From assembly GCA_946409635.1 (NCBI GenBank), contig CAMJXD010000009.1, positions 1 to 64,000 of the forward strand: 64,000 bases of DNA. Direction: 5' to 3'. A model generated the notes under the pieces. It worked only from the letters and a program-made list of their open reading frames with translations. It had not been told where the DNA came from and made no database searches. Shown here piece by piece: positions 63,150 through 64,000 of the stretch. The stretch is from an uncultured Prevotellaceae bacterium (GTDB lineage: Bacteria > Bacteroidota > Bacteroidia > Bacteroidales > Muribaculaceae). How positions within the stretch are numbered: the first letter of the stretch is position 1; each line of letters opens with the position of its first letter. Made by a program: the position numbers and the translations under genes.

Positions 63150-63211
63150 AACCGAAAAATTCAGCTAAATTTGGCGGTTGAAACCGAAAAATTCGGTAAA
63201 ATTTGGCGGTT
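63150..63211 (+). repeat. paired 30-bp repeats overlapping ATPase promoter
   Basis: Two copies (63150-63179, 63182-63211; 32-bp period) of AACCGAAAAATTC... with ...TTTGGCGGTT. Each copy is itself bounded by AACCG and CGGTT, an inverted repeat. The second copy contains the TTTG of the promoter -33 element. Confidence 0.8.
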
Positions 63212-63233
63212 TTGGGAAAACTGTTTATTTTTG
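63203..63233 (+). promoter_or_regulatory. promoter of right-hand AAA ATPase
   Basis: TTG (63203-63205), 20-bp spacer, TATTTTTG (63226-63233), 16 bp before the ATG at 63250. Confidence 0.7.
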
Positions 63234-63249
63234 CGCTCTATAAAAATAG

Positions 63250-64000
63250 ATGACTAACGCTATGATACAGAGACAAATTGAAACGAGCCTGCAAGAAGAT
63301 TTCGGCCTTGGCAAAGTGATTGTGCTGTTGGGAGCCCGCCAAGTGGGAAAGACCACGATACTGGAGCGCTTGAGCCATGGTATGGATCACGTGCTCATGC
63401 TCAATTGCGATGACCAGGAAGATGTCTTGCTTCTTGAGAATAAGAGTTCGACGGAATTGAGAGCCCTGTTGTCACCCTACGACTATGTATTCATCGATGA
63501 AGTGCAGCGTGTGCGTAACATTGGTTTAACCATCAAGAAGATGGCCGACTTGAAATTGTCCACCCAAGTCATTGTCACGGGATCATCATCACTAGAACTG
63601 GCCAATGACATCAATGAGCCAGCGACGGGGCGCACGATTGAGTATCGGCTATATCCGTTTTCACTGGCAGAATTGGCCAGGGAAACAAGTGAGCGTGAGG
63701 AGTCGCGCATGTTGCATCAGCGCTTGATTTATGGCTGCTACCCTGCTGTAGTTACCGATCCAGCCCATGCCAAGCGTACACTGGCATCGTTGGCTAACGA
63801 TTATCTTTATAAAGACATACTGGCTTACCGAGGAATCAAGAAGCCCGATGTGTTGCAGAAACTTGTCCGTGCCCTGGCCCTGCAGTTGGGCAGTGAGGTG
63901 TCTTACAATGAATTAAGCAATATGCTGGGCGTAGATAAGGAGACGGTAGAGAATTATATCGGTCTGCTGGAAAAATGCTTTGTTGTTTTCCGCTTGGATT
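63250..64000 (+). CDS. AAA ATPase (AAA_14/DUF4143 type), cut by window end
   Basis: Open from ATG 63250 (or 63262) to the right edge without a stop, so the gene is incomplete here (250 codons visible). The ATPase core is clear: Walker A LLGARQVGKTTILERL near residue 30, Walker B YDYVFIDEVQRVRN near 78, sensor-1 VIVTGSSSLELAND, then NDYLYKDILAYRGIKKPDVL and the winged-helix SYNELSNMLGVDKETVENYI. These are hallmarks of the AAA_14/DUF4143 group. Function unknown; the gene is preceded by paired repeats. Confidence 0.88.
   Translation, partial: MTNAMIQRQIETSLQEDFGLGKVIVLLGARQVGKTTILERLSHGMDHVLMLNCDDQEDVLLLENKSSTELRALLSPYDYVFIDEVQRVRNIGLTIKKMADLKLSTQVIVTGSSSLELANDINEPATGRTIEYRLYPFSLAELARETSEREESRMLHQRLIYGCYPAVVTDPAHAKRTLASLANDYLYKDILAYRGIKKPDVLQKLVRALALQLGSEVSYNELSNMLGVDKETVENYIGLLEKCFVVFRLD

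Overview
The window reads as a chromosomal segment of a gut-type Bacteroidales (Bacteroidetes). Direct evidence: promoters of the TTG-N19-21-TAnnTTTG type in front of most genes, almost no Shine-Dalgarno sequences, GC-rich housekeeping genes, many SusC/TonB-like or lipoprotein-type envelope genes, T9SS-like C-terminal tails, BlaI plus a BlaR1-TonB fusion, the long Bacteroidetes form of IspG, and families such as DUF5020, DUF4294, DUF4923, DUF4369 and DUF6624. I infer a Muribaculaceae- or Prevotellaceae-like host, but no rRNA is present to prove it. I saw no tRNA, rRNA or CRISPR array.

Layout. 0-1 kb: a membrane-protein gene that is frameshifted at a seven-A run. 1.2-5.2 kb: a nucleoside and purine group (DeoC, MazG-like, NCS2 permease, Tsx-like DUF5020 protein), interrupted by a MITE with a 9-bp target duplication. 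5.2-18.7 kb: mostly core genes (tryptophanase, a Pmp3-like mini-protein, BlaI/BlaR-like pair, gyrB, rRNA methyltransferase, small HTH/membrane operon) plus two copies of a second MITE family. 18.9-25.3 kb: metG, acyl-CoA synthetase, a PI-PLC lipoprotein and an outer-membrane partner.

25.4-33.3 kb is an accessory island that turns strikingly AT-rich from about 28 kb: two AAA ATPases with C-terminal nuclease-like domains, HicAB, a retropepsin-TPR protein, an FRG-domain protein and a coiled-coil membrane protein. Its right part is bracketed by a 112-bp duplication of the 3' end of the adjacent comM gene, as expected if an element integrated into that gene end and restored it. 33.3-42.4 kb returns to core genes (comM, ispG, rpoN, PAP2, PhzF, LOG family).

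42.5-55.7 kb is the most coherent unit: a two-component system, two Na/Pi cotransporters with PhoU-like tails, a VTC-type polyphosphate polymerase with its DUF4956 membrane partner, a DUF2490 barrel, two secreted Cthe_2159-like proteins (one with dockerin-like repeats) and a secreted beta-helix protein. Direct repeats with an 11-bp period resembling PhoB/PhoP boxes occur in three of its intergenic regions, so I propose a phosphate-starvation and polyphosphate surface regulon. 55.8-62.9 kb: a lipoprotein, a large TonB-receptor-like protein, an ECF sigma/anti-sigma/effector operon and a CPBP protease. The right edge holds a third AAA ATPase, cut off by the window, preceded by paired 30-bp repeats that overlap its promoter.
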